Source: Cyanobacteria bacterium FACHB-471
Lineage (GTDB): Bacteria > Cyanobacteriota > Cyanobacteriia > Elainellales > Elainellaceae
DNA: 64,000 bases
Assembly: GCA_014695345.1 (NCBI GenBank)
Contig: JACJOC010000017.1
Span: 124,001-188,000 of the forward strand
Direction: 5' to 3'
Numbering within the stretch: the first letter of the stretch is position 1; every line of letters begins with the position of its first letter. Below, piece after piece: positions 37,027-45,177 of this stretch. The notes beneath the pieces are model-generated. The model had not been told where the DNA came from, ran no database searches, and was given only the letters and a program-made list of their open reading frames with translations. Position numbers and translations under genes: made by a program.

Positions 37027-38127
37027 TTGACTTATAGAAGACAGTTTATGGCACTCTCGGTGTCCACTCTGCTTGGGTTCGTAGTATCTGATACAGGTAA
37101 AGTAGTTGCCTTGCCTTATTTGCAGCAATTGCTAACTCAAAGTCAAACTCAAGTTGGAACAACGTTTAGCCAACTTCAGTGCCAATACATTAACTTGAAC
37201 TATCAAGAAGCCTTTCGTCAGATTTGCTCTCTTGGACTTAAGAGAATTCGCTTATGTAGCTACTGGCATGAGATTGAACCATTAGAGAACTCGTTTGATT
37301 TCACGACTCTTGATTGGTTGCTTGATGAAAGCCACAGACACGGAATCGAAGTGATACTTACAGTTGGCATGAAAGCACCACGCTGGCCAGAGTTTCACTT
37401 CCCCAGTTGGCTAGCTGCCCAACAGGATACTTCTATCACTTCTCAACCTGTTGATCACAATGCAGCGATCGCCAATTACACATTACGCTTCATTCAAAAA
37501 GTTATTGAACATACCCGCGATGCGCCCAATCTTAAATACTGGCAGATTGAGAATGAACCGTTCACTCGACTAGCCATTACATCGGGGCGTTATTTGAGCT
37601 ATGAATTTGTGCGTCAAGAGGTTGAGTTAGCCCGTACACTAGCGCTGCCGAGACAGAAACTGTTGCTAACTAATGCAATTACACTACCCGATGCAGGCTC
37701 GAATGAGGACGATCGAGCATTCCAGGAAAGCCTATCGCTTGCTGATGCAGTTGGAATCAATGTTTACACACAGGTTCCAGATGGCAATCTATCTAGTTAC
37801 CTACAACCATCCCCTGCATACTGGTACAAACTCAATGCATGGCAACAACAACTGTCTACGAGCGGCAAAGAAGCATGGGTTTCGGAAGCACAAGCGGAAC
37901 CTTGGGAACCGAATCACCTTGTTGCCCTGGATGCTGTTCAGTATCCCAGTTCATCTCCCCAACAAACTTCTGGGCTTGTAAACCTGTTAGTGGATTTAGG
38001 CTATCGCACTATTTTGCTGTGGGGGTGCGAATACTGGTACTGGCATCAACAAAATGGGCGCGATCGCTGGTGGAACACGATCGAACAATTGTCAAAAGCA
38101 CCTTCTCAATCTATCCAGGAAGTTTGA
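37027..38127 (+). CDS. secreted glycoside hydrolase, TIM-barrel (clan A type)
   Basis: 366 residues from TTG 37027, with GAGG nine bases upstream; ATG at 37048 is an alternative. The head (TYRRQF plus a hydrophobic run) looks Tat- or Sec-like. Two glutamates sit where clan-A retaining glycosidases have them: Glu177 in QIENEPF (acid/base, after Asn) and Glu287 in WVSEAQAEPW (nucleophile). SYWHEIEP and LLWGCEYWYWH are other barrel-strand phrases. It probably cleaves a polysaccharide outside the cytoplasm; family and substrate (GH5/GH39/GH42-like) cannot be fixed by eye. Stands alone. Confidence 0.75.
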   Translation: MTYRRQFMALSVSTLLGFVVSDTGKVVALPYLQQLLTQSQTQVGTTFSQLQCQYINLNYQEAFRQICSLGLKRIRLCSYWHEIEPLENSFDFTTLDWLLDESHRHGIEVILTVGMKAPRWPEFHFPSWLAAQQDTSITSQPVDHNAAIANYTLRFIQKVIEHTRDAPNLKYWQIENEPFTRLAITSGRYLSYEFVRQEVELARTLALPRQKLLLTNAITLPDAGSNEDDRAFQESLSLADAVGINVYTQVPDGNLSSYLQPSPAYWYKLNAWQQQLSTSGKEAWVSEAQAEPWEPNHLVALDAVQYPSSSPQQTSGLVNLLVDLGYRTILLWGCEYWYWHQQNGRDRWWNTIEQLSKAPSQSIQEV

Positions 38128-38230
38128 TATCCCACAAATATCATTGTTCTGACTGTTGATCGGGTAGCCCCTTTTTTGCCCTGTTCTGTATTCACTCTGT
38201 ATTCAATAGACCTCTGAATCACTTCTTAAG

Positions 38231-38271
38231 GCGTGAATGGTAGCGCAGCGGAGCCGCACTACCATTCATGC
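38231..38271. terminator. hairpin with GCAGCGGAG loop downstream of the hydrolase gene
   Basis: Stem GCGTGAATGGTAG / CTACCATTCATGC (one G-T pair) and inner GC pairs around a loop of AGCGGAGCC. About 100 nt after the stop. The loop recurs in the hairpin at 4002 although the stems differ. Confidence 0.55.
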
Positions 38272-38426
38272 TGAAGGTCTACCACGACCACAGATGGACA
38301 AACTGGAAAAATAAACAGTAACAAAGATTACAAAATAGAATATTTTTTAGAAAAACGGCTAGTCTGGCCATAGGGATCAATAAATAGACATTCAGTTCGT
38401 GGAATTCCACGATTGCGAGAAGATTT

Positions 38427-39716
38427 ATGGTTTTATCACCGCTGGTACCGTTAGAAGCACCTTCTCCAGCTCACATTTGCCCAGCCGATCAAGCCTGTAG
38501 CTATCTTGAGGCGGCAGCTAGAGAATTGCATTTAGATCAAGGTGTTCTAACTATTCTGAGCAATCCGCGTAAGGTCGTCACTGTCTCCATTCCCATCAAG
38601 TTAGATAATGGCGAAGTGCGGGTTTTTGCGGGACATCGCGTTCAGCACTGCGATATTCTTGGACCTTATAAAGGCGGGACTCGCTATCACCCAGCCGTAA
38701 CGTTGCAAGAGGTTTCGGTGCTGGCCATGCTGATGACGTGGAAGTGTGCGCTGTTAGGCATTCCTTATGGTGGAGCCAAGGGAGGAATTGCGCTCGACCC
38801 CAATCGTTATAGCGTGAATGAATTGGAGCGGATTACGCGCCGCTATACCAGTGAGTTAATTAAAGACATTGGCCCATCTGTTGATATCCCGGCTCCTGAT
38901 GTGGGCACCTCAGCCCGCGAAATGGCATGGATGATGGACACCTACTCGATGAATGTGGGCCATGCGGTGCCAGGAGTAGTAACGGGTAAGCCCATTTCAA
39001 TTGGTGGGTCGCGCGGGCGCGAAATGGCTACCGGACGAGGAGTGATGATTGTGGTACGGGAAGCGTTGGCAAAGCAGGGAAGGGCGATCGCCGATTCCCG
39101 GATTGTCATTCAGGGTTTTGGAAATGTTGGCAGTGCCGCAGCTCTATTGCTACATCAAGCTGGAGCTAAAATCCTGGCAGTATCTAGAGGCTCTGGCGGA
39201 ATTTTTGCGGCAGATGGGCTCGACATTCTAGCGCTCAAGGCCTACTCTGCAGAACATGACAAAAACCTGAAAGGCTTTCCTGGCTCCGTTCCCATTAGCA
39301 ATGCTGAGTTACTGGCTTTACCGTGCGATGTTCTCATTCCAGCCGCTCTAGAAAACCAAATTACTGCGGACAATGTTGACCAGGTAAAAGCCAGCATCGT
39401 TGCAGAGGCGGCAAACGGACCAGTTTCCTTAGAAGCAGACCGGGCGCTAGAAGCACGAGGAGTAACCGTTCTTCCAGATATCCTGGCGAACGCAGGCGGA
39501 GTAGTGGTGAGTTATCTGGAGTGGGTGCAAGGACTTTCCTACGTGTTTTGGGATGAAGAACGAGTTAACCGAGAAATGGAAGGATTAATTGTCCACGCCT
39601 TCCAGCAGGTAATGGAACAGTCCCAGATGAGACAGGTGCCAATCAGGCTTGCCGCTTACATGCTAGGGGTAGGGCGGGTTGCTCAAGCTCTGCTCGACCG
39701 AGGACTTTACCCGTAA
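38427..39716 (+). CDS. gdhA: glutamate dehydrogenase family (Glu/Leu/Phe/Val type)
   Basis: 429 residues, ATG start. Converts glutamate and 2-oxoglutarate with NAD(P) and ammonia. Visible: substrate region GPYKGGTRYHPAVTLQEVSVLAMLMTWKCALLGIPYGGAKGGI with the catalytic Lys, DVGTSAREMAWMMDTYS, nucleotide loop RIVIQGFGNVGSAAALLLH, and NAGGVVVSYLEWVQG. Length is that of the hexameric class. Cytosolic enzyme linking nitrogen and carbon metabolism; cyanobacteria use it beside GS-GOGAT. Followed by a strong hairpin and standing alone. Confidence 0.94.
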   Translation: MVLSPLVPLEAPSPAHICPADQACSYLEAAARELHLDQGVLTILSNPRKVVTVSIPIKLDNGEVRVFAGHRVQHCDILGPYKGGTRYHPAVTLQEVSVLAMLMTWKCALLGIPYGGAKGGIALDPNRYSVNELERITRRYTSELIKDIGPSVDIPAPDVGTSAREMAWMMDTYSMNVGHAVPGVVTGKPISIGGSRGREMATGRGVMIVVREALAKQGRAIADSRIVIQGFGNVGSAAALLLHQAGAKILAVSRGSGGIFAADGLDILALKAYSAEHDKNLKGFPGSVPISNAELLALPCDVLIPAALENQITADNVDQVKASIVAEAANGPVSLEADRALEARGVTVLPDILANAGGVVVSYLEWVQGLSYVFWDEERVNREMEGLIVHAFQQVMEQSQMRQVPIRLAAYMLGVGRVAQALLDRGLYP

Positions 39717-39731
39717 TAACGTTTCTCTAAA

Positions 39732-39792
39732 AAGAGGCTACGGGTAGAAGGGCACTCTGCTGAGCGGGGTGCCCTTCTACCCGTAGCCTCTT
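39732..39792. terminator. 24-bp-stem hairpin after gdhA; repeat family member 1
   Basis: Perfect stem (AAGAGGCTACGGGTAGAAGG... with full complement) around a 13-nt CTGCTGAGCGG-containing loop, 15 nt after the gdhA stop. Strongly similar, including the upstream flank, to the hairpin at 45109. Confidence 0.8.
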
Positions 39793-39831
39793 CTTGGAAT
39801 TGATATAACGTGAGGGTGACTTAAAAATAAA

Positions 39832-39853
39832 GCGGAAGTATGTACACTTCCGC
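39832..39853 (-). terminator. terminator of the Psb35-like gene
   Basis: GCGGAAGT / ACTTCCGC stem with a 6-nt loop; on the minus strand it is followed by a T-rich stretch (plus-strand TAAAAATAAA). Confidence 0.65.
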
Positions 39854-39917
39854 CACTGCTTCCTCGATTAAAAATTGATATAAGTTACGAACTTAGCCGT
39901 CGGTTGCGAAACCGACT

Positions 39918-40112
39918 TTAGAGACCAGGGTTTTGGTCTTTATCAACTTTAGGTACAACGTCTGGACGCTCTTTGCCTTCCCAACCAGGAGGACGCTTCG
40001 AGTTATACCAGGCGATCGAACCAATGGTCACAGCGGCAATAAACCCGACGACGTAAACTAGCGTAGCGGAAATTGGAAAATGAGGTCCGGCAACTTCCGT
40101 CATTAAAGTCAT
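39918..40112 (-). CDS. small single-span membrane protein, Psb35-like
   Basis: 64 residues, ATG with GAGGAG ten bases upstream. One membrane segment (about 15-35, SATLVYVVGFIAAVTIGSIAW) followed by YNSKRPPGWEGKERPDVVPKVDKDQNP, a positively then negatively charged stroma-side tail. Size, topology and the WYNSKRP junction resemble Psb35, a small protein associated with the CP47 assembly module and Hlip proteins in photosystem II assembly. The match is from memory; if wrong, it is an unassigned thylakoid small protein. Own terminator, own promoter. Confidence 0.55.
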   Translation of the reverse strand: MTLMTEVAGPHFPISATLVYVVGFIAAVTIGSIAWYNSKRPPGWEGKERPDVVPKVDKDQNPGL

Positions 40113-40201
40113 TGGCTATCAGCTCCTCTATAAAACATTAGATAACCATACAAAAAAACGCTAAAGAATACATCCACCTTTCTAGGTATCCACCGATACG
40201 C

Positions 40202-42640
40202 TTACTCTGCTGCGGCTTCTGGTGGCGGTGCAGGTTCGGAGACGGGCTCAGTTGGCACAACTACAGGAGGTAATGGTTCAGGTGGGGCGGGTTCTGCTGC
40301 GGGAGCAGGTTCAGGGGCAGCAGCCTCTGGCGGAGCAGCGGGAGCAGGAGCTGAGTCACCACCAGAGTTACCGGAATCGCCACTATCTCGCAAGCGCTCT
40401 CGCAAATCCTCGGTCTTCTCCTCTTCCTCATTACTGCGCGATCGCTCTCTCCGTGAAGGCTCAGATCGTCTCTCGGTGCGATCGCCGCCCTCGTCGTCGT
40501 TATTATCATTATTCCTAGCACTACTCGCCGAAACGCGTCTCGGTCGCACAGGGTCAGCTTCAATACTGCCCCTACGCCCCTCTAGTCGAGGTAGTTCAGG
40601 AAATTCTTGAACCGGTAGCCATTGCACAATCGTACCCATAAAGTCCCGCCAGGTACGAGCAGCCGTACTGCTGGCTCCGTACGTTGGGCGGCTGTCATCA
40701 TTTCCTAACCAAACGCCAGTTACAAGCTGAGGTGTGTAGCCGACAAACCAAAGATCCCTTCTTTCCTCAGAAGTGCCCGTTTTTCCAGCGACCGGGCGAC
40801 CCAGTTGAGCTCGTGCTCCAGTTCCATTTTGGACGACTCCTTGCAGCATCCAGGTCATGATGGCTGCGCTGGTTTCGTCCACCACACGCTTGGGTTCAAC
40901 CTCCGATTCATAAATCACTTCGCCAGAGCGATTGATGACTCTAACAACGCCGTGTGGTTCGGCATAATTTCCTTGCGTTGCCAGGGTGCCATAGGCACTG
41001 GTTAGCTCTAGCAGGTTAACCTCAGAGGCTCCCAAAGCCAGCGAATAGGTGGGCAACAATTCTGATTTAATCCCCATGTTGCTTGCCATCCTGATCACGG
41101 GGTCAAACCCAACATCGATCAGGGCTTTTACTGCAACGATGTTAATCGAAGAAACTAGAGCATCTCGAATGGAAACGCTGCCTCTATAACCCCTGCTGTA
41201 GTTCTGCGGTTCGTAGCCGTCTACAACAAATTTGGCATCTACATAACTCTTGTATGGAGAAGAACCAGAGGCGATCACCGCTGTATAAACGAAGGTTTTA
41301 AAGGTAGAACCAGGTTGCCGCTGTGCTTGAGTCGCTCGGTTGAACTGACTTTCAGCAAAATCATCACCCCCAACCAGGGCTCTGATTTCGCCATTACGCG
41401 GGTCGATGCAAACCAAGGCTGCTTGCTCAAAGTTTTGCCCCGGCCCGTAGTTGGCGATCGCATTTCTCACCGTATTTTGAGCAATTCTTTGCCATTCCAG
41501 GTTCACGGTTGTTTCAACGGTAAGACCACCGACTTTTAGTTCTTCTTCTGGAATAAGCAGGGGAAGCTGTTGCTGAATATAAGAGGTGAAGTAGGGAATC
41601 TCGCTGTAAAGCCGCTTTGGAATGCTGGGGTTAACCGTTAGCGGAGTGGCGATCGCCGCATCCATTTCAGCTTGCGTGATGAATTCTGAATCTAGCATTC
41701 GGGCTAGCACCACGTTGCGCCGCTGCTCGGCCGCCACCGGATCAACCAACGGAGAGTAAACGCTAGGAGCCGGAGCCATGCCTGCAATCATCGCCATCTC
41801 TGACAGCGTTAGCTGATCGGCAGTTTTACTGAAATAGACCCAGGCTGCATCTGCTACCCCATAGGCACTAGATCCGAGATAAACCAGGTTGAGGTAATAC
41901 TCTAAGATCTGCTGTTTATCTAAATCGCGCTCAATCTTTTGGGCCAGTAAGGCCTCCCGCAGTTTTCGCTGAAAGCTGCGTTCTTGAGAGAGAAAAACGA
42001 TTCGGGCCAACTGCTGGGTGATGGTGCTACCACCTTCTACTAATTCACCTGCTGAAACGTTGGCGATAACTGCTCTGGCGATCGACTGATAATCAATCCC
42101 GTTGTGTTCATAGAAATCCTGATCCTCAGCCGCCAAAAATGCCTCGATCAGTTGCGGCGGAATCTGGTCAAAAGTCAGCTTATCGCGAGTTGCGGGACCA
42201 AGCTGCTGCAAGATAGTGCCATCCGCTGCTTTGATGGTCATCGTTCCATCGCGGACAAAGGTCAAGATGTTGCCTGTGTCAGGCAGCTTTTGATCAACAG
42301 CCTGCACCGTTCGATAGGCATAAACTCCGCTACCAACAACGCCGACGCCAAGTCCCAGCAATACCCAGGGCCACCAACGCCGATAGAGCGGCTTTTTGTG
42401 CCCAGGCTGGGGAGTACCCTGCCCTGGAGACTCCGAGCGGCGACGAAGTTTAGAGTTGGTCATTGACTGCAATTTTGCAAACAACGGCGCGGTAGGAGAC
42501 TTTGAGCGCCGCCTATTTCGTCTAGCAGAAGAATTTTGACGCGAACTGCCAGACTTGTCAGATGCTCTATTAGATTGAGTTGAACCAGAATTGTTGAACT
42601 TAGCCGACATGGCTTTGAGCTTGGAAATAAAATCTGCCAC
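40202..42640 (-). CDS. class A penicillin-binding protein (PBP1A-type)
   Basis: 812 residues from GTG 42640, with GAGAGGA six bases upstream; a TTG at 42670 adds 10 residues. Order: Ser/Asn-rich cytoplasmic head, one membrane span (about 92-112, WWPWVLLGLGVGVVGSGVYAY), glycosyltransferase-51 domain (FLAAEDQDFYEHNGIDYQSIARA with catalytic Glu, EGGSTITQQLAR), transpeptidase domain (QPGSTFKTF active Ser, SSINIV, KTGTSEERRD), then a long Arg/Glu and Pro/Ala/Glu-rich tail. Builds and crosslinks peptidoglycan in the periplasm. The tail is low-complexity. Head and tail are unlike standard PBP1A and may interact with other envelope proteins. Confidence 0.95.
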   Translation of the reverse strand: MADFISKLKAMSAKFNNSGSTQSNRASDKSGSSRQNSSARRNRRRSKSPTAPLFAKLQSMTNSKLRRRSESPGQGTPQPGHKKPLYRRWWPWVLLGLGVGVVGSGVYAYRTVQAVDQKLPDTGNILTFVRDGTMTIKAADGTILQQLGPATRDKLTFDQIPPQLIEAFLAAEDQDFYEHNGIDYQSIARAVIANVSAGELVEGGSTITQQLARIVFLSQERSFQRKLREALLAQKIERDLDKQQILEYYLNLVYLGSSAYGVADAAWVYFSKTADQLTLSEMAMIAGMAPAPSVYSPLVDPVAAEQRRNVVLARMLDSEFITQAEMDAAIATPLTVNPSIPKRLYSEIPYFTSYIQQQLPLLIPEEELKVGGLTVETTVNLEWQRIAQNTVRNAIANYGPGQNFEQAALVCIDPRNGEIRALVGGDDFAESQFNRATQAQRQPGSTFKTFVYTAVIASGSSPYKSYVDAKFVVDGYEPQNYSRGYRGSVSIRDALVSSINIVAVKALIDVGFDPVIRMASNMGIKSELLPTYSLALGASEVNLLELTSAYGTLATQGNYAEPHGVVRVINRSGEVIYESEVEPKRVVDETSAAIMTWMLQGVVQNGTGARAQLGRPVAGKTGTSEERRDLWFVGYTPQLVTGVWLGNDDSRPTYGASSTAARTWRDFMGTIVQWLPVQEFPELPRLEGRRGSIEADPVRPRRVSASSARNNDNNDDEGGDRTERRSEPSRRERSRSNEEEEKTEDLRERLRDSGDSGNSGGDSAPAPAAPPEAAAPEPAPAAEPAPPEPLPPVVVPTEPVSEPAPPPEAAAE

Positions 42641-42983
42641 TTCAGTTCCTCTCGCACCACCACAAGCCAAGCCGCTTCTGTCGATCTATAGGGCTTGGGA
42701 AGAATCTACACCCCAGTGTATCTAGTCCGTTCCAGGTTGCAGCTTTGGGTTGGAAGGCGATCGCTCCCTTCACAGCTACAGCACAATTTCCTGGTTCCTC
42801 CGGACGAATTATCGTTAAGTCTAGTGCATCAACAAATGAATTCATCCTTAGCTGCTCAGAATTGGCTCGGATCAATGAAACCTGGAAACTAGAATTTAGT
42901 CGGTCTAAAGTCTAAGGGCTAAAGCCTGAATTCCACAAGCGAATTTGACCAGAACTGATGGTATGAATTGCACCCCAACGCCC
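42641..42983. other. intergenic region between PBP1A and chlG
   Basis: 343 nt separate the PBP1A start from the chlG stop, both on the minus strand; probably carries the PBP promoter and the chlG terminator. No gene or RNA is recognised. Confidence 0.4.
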
Positions 42984-44051
42984 TCAAACCCCTGCATGTC
43001 CAAGTGCTAGAGCCGTGACCAACATGCCAAAAACCAAAAATGGCTGTGCGCTAGCTTGATACTTTACGTCGTTTTCTACGGGATTCCGCAAGAAATACAT
43101 ATCCTGAAACGTAATTTGCGGAATGATCAGCAAAATCAGGATGACAGCATAGAGATTTTGGTGAATGCTGATTAGATAAGCTGCAACCCCAGATTGAAAT
43201 ACGTCGATCATCAAGACGCAAATCCAAGCAGCCGTACCAATGCCAAACATCACGGGTAAGGATTTGAGACCGAGTTGGCGATCGCCTTCCACACTCTTGA
43301 AATCATTCACAACCGCAATGCCCAACCCCGACAAGCTGTAAAACAGCGTCAGCACTACAATTGTCGGATTCAAATCGCCAAACAGAGCATGACCTGCCCA
43401 CCAAGGTAGCGCAATATAGCTAGCTCCCAATGCATAATTGCCCAACCAGCCATTCTTCTTGAGCTTGAGCGGCGGAGCAGAATAGATATAAGAAATGAAA
43501 CATCCTCCCAGCGCCAGCACTGCGATTGTGGGGAATTCATGACCTGCCCATACGTCAAGGAGGTAGGCAACACCCAACCCAGCACCCAGCAGAACAAGAA
43601 TTTGAACCACCACCTGGGGCACGGAAATTGCACCAGAAGGAATGGGGCGATAAGGCTCATTGATCGCATCAATATCGCGATCGTAGAAATCATTTAGCGT
43701 CTGAGTATAACCGGTCAGCAGCGGTCCAGACAGCAGCATACAGGCAGCAGCCAGCAGCACGTTTTCTAGCGTCCAGGTATAGCCACCCGATGAAGCTGCC
43801 CCACAAACTACGCCCCAAATTAATGGAATCCAGGTAATCGGCTTCATTAGCTGCAGCCGGATCTTCCAGATCGAAGTTTCTCCAGCTTCTGCACCCTTCA
43901 TGCCTAAAAGCTGACGGGCTTTGCCACTACGGTTTACAGCAGCGGGTGTAGCAGCCTCTAGGGGTGAATTCGGATCTACGCCATCAAGGGGGCTGTCCTG
44001 AATTTGCTCTGATGAGTCTGCCGAAAACTGAGGGGAAGTGGGTTCAGCCAT
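42984..44051 (-). CDS. chlG: chlorophyll synthase ChlG
   Basis: 355 residues. UbiA-type prenyltransferase with the two aspartate-rich loops: TLNDFYDRDIDAINEPYRPIPSGAIS and VVNDFKSVEGDRQLGLKSLPVMFG. Eight to nine membrane segments. It esterifies chlorophyllide a with phytyl or geranylgeranyl diphosphate, the last step of chlorophyll synthesis, in the thylakoid membrane. N-terminal 60 residues are hydrophilic and variable, as usual. The presence of this gene confirms a phototroph. Leftward, divergent from the sugar-transferase gene. Confidence 0.97.
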   Translation of the reverse strand: MAEPTSPQFSADSSEQIQDSPLDGVDPNSPLEAATPAAVNRSGKARQLLGMKGAEAGETSIWKIRLQLMKPITWIPLIWGVVCGAASSGGYTWTLENVLLAAACMLLSGPLLTGYTQTLNDFYDRDIDAINEPYRPIPSGAISVPQVVVQILVLLGAGLGVAYLLDVWAGHEFPTIAVLALGGCFISYIYSAPPLKLKKNGWLGNYALGASYIALPWWAGHALFGDLNPTIVVLTLFYSLSGLGIAVVNDFKSVEGDRQLGLKSLPVMFGIGTAAWICVLMIDVFQSGVAAYLISIHQNLYAVILILLIIPQITFQDMYFLRNPVENDVKYQASAQPFLVFGMLVTALALGHAGV

Positions 44052-44384
44052 GAGGTTAATCCGATATGAAAAAGCTTGAGAATCAAGAACGCTTCATTTA
44101 ATAGCGTAGAAGACTTCCTGTAATAGCGTAAAAGACTTCCTGCCAAAAGCACGAATCTTCTAAGGGCTCTTCTAACTTCTAATTGGATTGAATGATACCA
44201 ATCTGATTCCTAAGCTTTACATAAACTTCACAAACTTCCGCCATCTTGATTCTCAATGACAAGTTTCTGCAAAGACTGGGTGTCACCCTCTCCTCCGTTC
44301 TGGAGAGCAGACTATATTCTTTGGATAGCTTCTTAAGTATTTACACGGTCATTGTTTTCAAGCATTGATGGCAGGAAGGTTAGG
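44052..44384. promoter_or_regulatory. divergent chlG / sugar-transferase control region
   Basis: 333 nt including a 22-bp near-perfect tandem duplication TAATAGCGTARAAGACTTCCTG at 44099-44142, directly upstream of chlG. The duplication may be a doubled regulator site. No other element is recognised. Confidence 0.45.
44099..44142. repeat. 22-bp direct repeat x2
   Basis: Two adjacent copies of TAATAGCGTA(G/A)AAGACTTCCTG differing at one base, about 50 nt upstream of the chlG start. Confidence 0.8.
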
Positions 44385-45068
44385 ATGACCCAATATACAG
44401 TCTCAGAGGCAACCCTCTCAAACTCTCTAGCACCTTCCATTCAGTTGGGAAGAGACGTTCATCCGTCAGCTTATTCCGTTTTCAAGCGGTTGCTTGATAT
44501 CGTAGGTAGCCTGGTGGGGTTGCTAATTTTGGCGGTAGCGTTTGTTCCAATTGCGATCGCCATCAAGCTAGACAGCCCCGGTGCAGTCTTTTATGAGCAA
44601 GAGCGCTTTGGCTTGCAGGGTTCCCGCTTCAAAATCCGCAAGTTTCGCTCAATGGTTGACAATGCTGACCTCCTTAAGGCACAGGTTGCTAACGAAGCTA
44701 AGGGAATGATCTTCAAAAACGAACAAGATCCCAGAGTTACCAAAGTTGGGAAGTTTTTACGGAAGACCAGCCTGGATGAGCTGCCCCAGTTTTGGAATGT
44801 GCTGGTTGGCGAAATGAGCCTTGTAGGAACTCGTCCTCCTACTTCTGATGAGGTTAAGCATTATGGCGATCGCCACTGGCAGCGCCTTAACGTCAAACCC
44901 GGATTGACGGGCGAATGGCAAGTCAGCGGTCGTTCTTCAATCAAAGATTTTGAGCACATCGTAGACCTGGATCTGCGCTACCAGAGCCTCTGGAACCCAA
45001 TGTATGACCTGGTGATCATCTGGAAAACGGTTCAAATCCTATTCTCTCGTCGCTCTGGTGCTTGCTAG
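44385..45068 (+). CDS. polyprenyl-phosphate sugar transferase (WcaJ/WbaP type, short)
   Basis: 227 residues from ATG 44385 with AGGAAGG nearby; the frame reaches a TTG at 44352. One membrane segment (about 40-62, IVGSLVGLLILAVAFVPIAIAI) then the catalytic cytoplasmic domain: EQERFGLQGSRFKIRKFRSM, VGKFLRKTSLDELPQFWNVLVGEMSLVGTRPP, KPGLTGEWQVSGRS. It transfers a sugar-1-phosphate to undecaprenyl phosphate, starting exopolysaccharide or O-antigen units at the membrane. Members with only the catalytic half are common; no glycosyltransferase cluster is adjacent, so it acts with genes elsewhere. Confidence 0.92.
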   Translation: MTQYTVSEATLSNSLAPSIQLGRDVHPSAYSVFKRLLDIVGSLVGLLILAVAFVPIAIAIKLDSPGAVFYEQERFGLQGSRFKIRKFRSMVDNADLLKAQVANEAKGMIFKNEQDPRVTKVGKFLRKTSLDELPQFWNVLVGEMSLVGTRPPTSDEVKHYGDRHWQRLNVKPGLTGEWQVSGRSSIKDFEHIVDLDLRYQSLWNPMYDLVIIWKTVQILFSRRSGAC

Positions 45069-45108
45069 AGCAATTTCTGGGAAAAGTTATAACGTTGCTT
45101 TAGAAAGA

Positions 45109-45161
45109 GGCTACAGATGGAAGGGCACTCCGCTCCGCAGAGTGCCCTTCCATCTGTAGCC
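45109..45161. terminator. 22-bp-stem hairpin after the sugar-transferase gene; repeat family member 2
   Basis: Perfect stem starting GGCTACAGATGGAAGGGC, loop CGCTCCGCA, followed by a T-rich run (TAATTTTT). Lies between converging genes. Homologous to 39732 with compensating stem changes. Confidence 0.85.
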
Positions 45162-45177
45162 CTAATTTTTGGACTTC

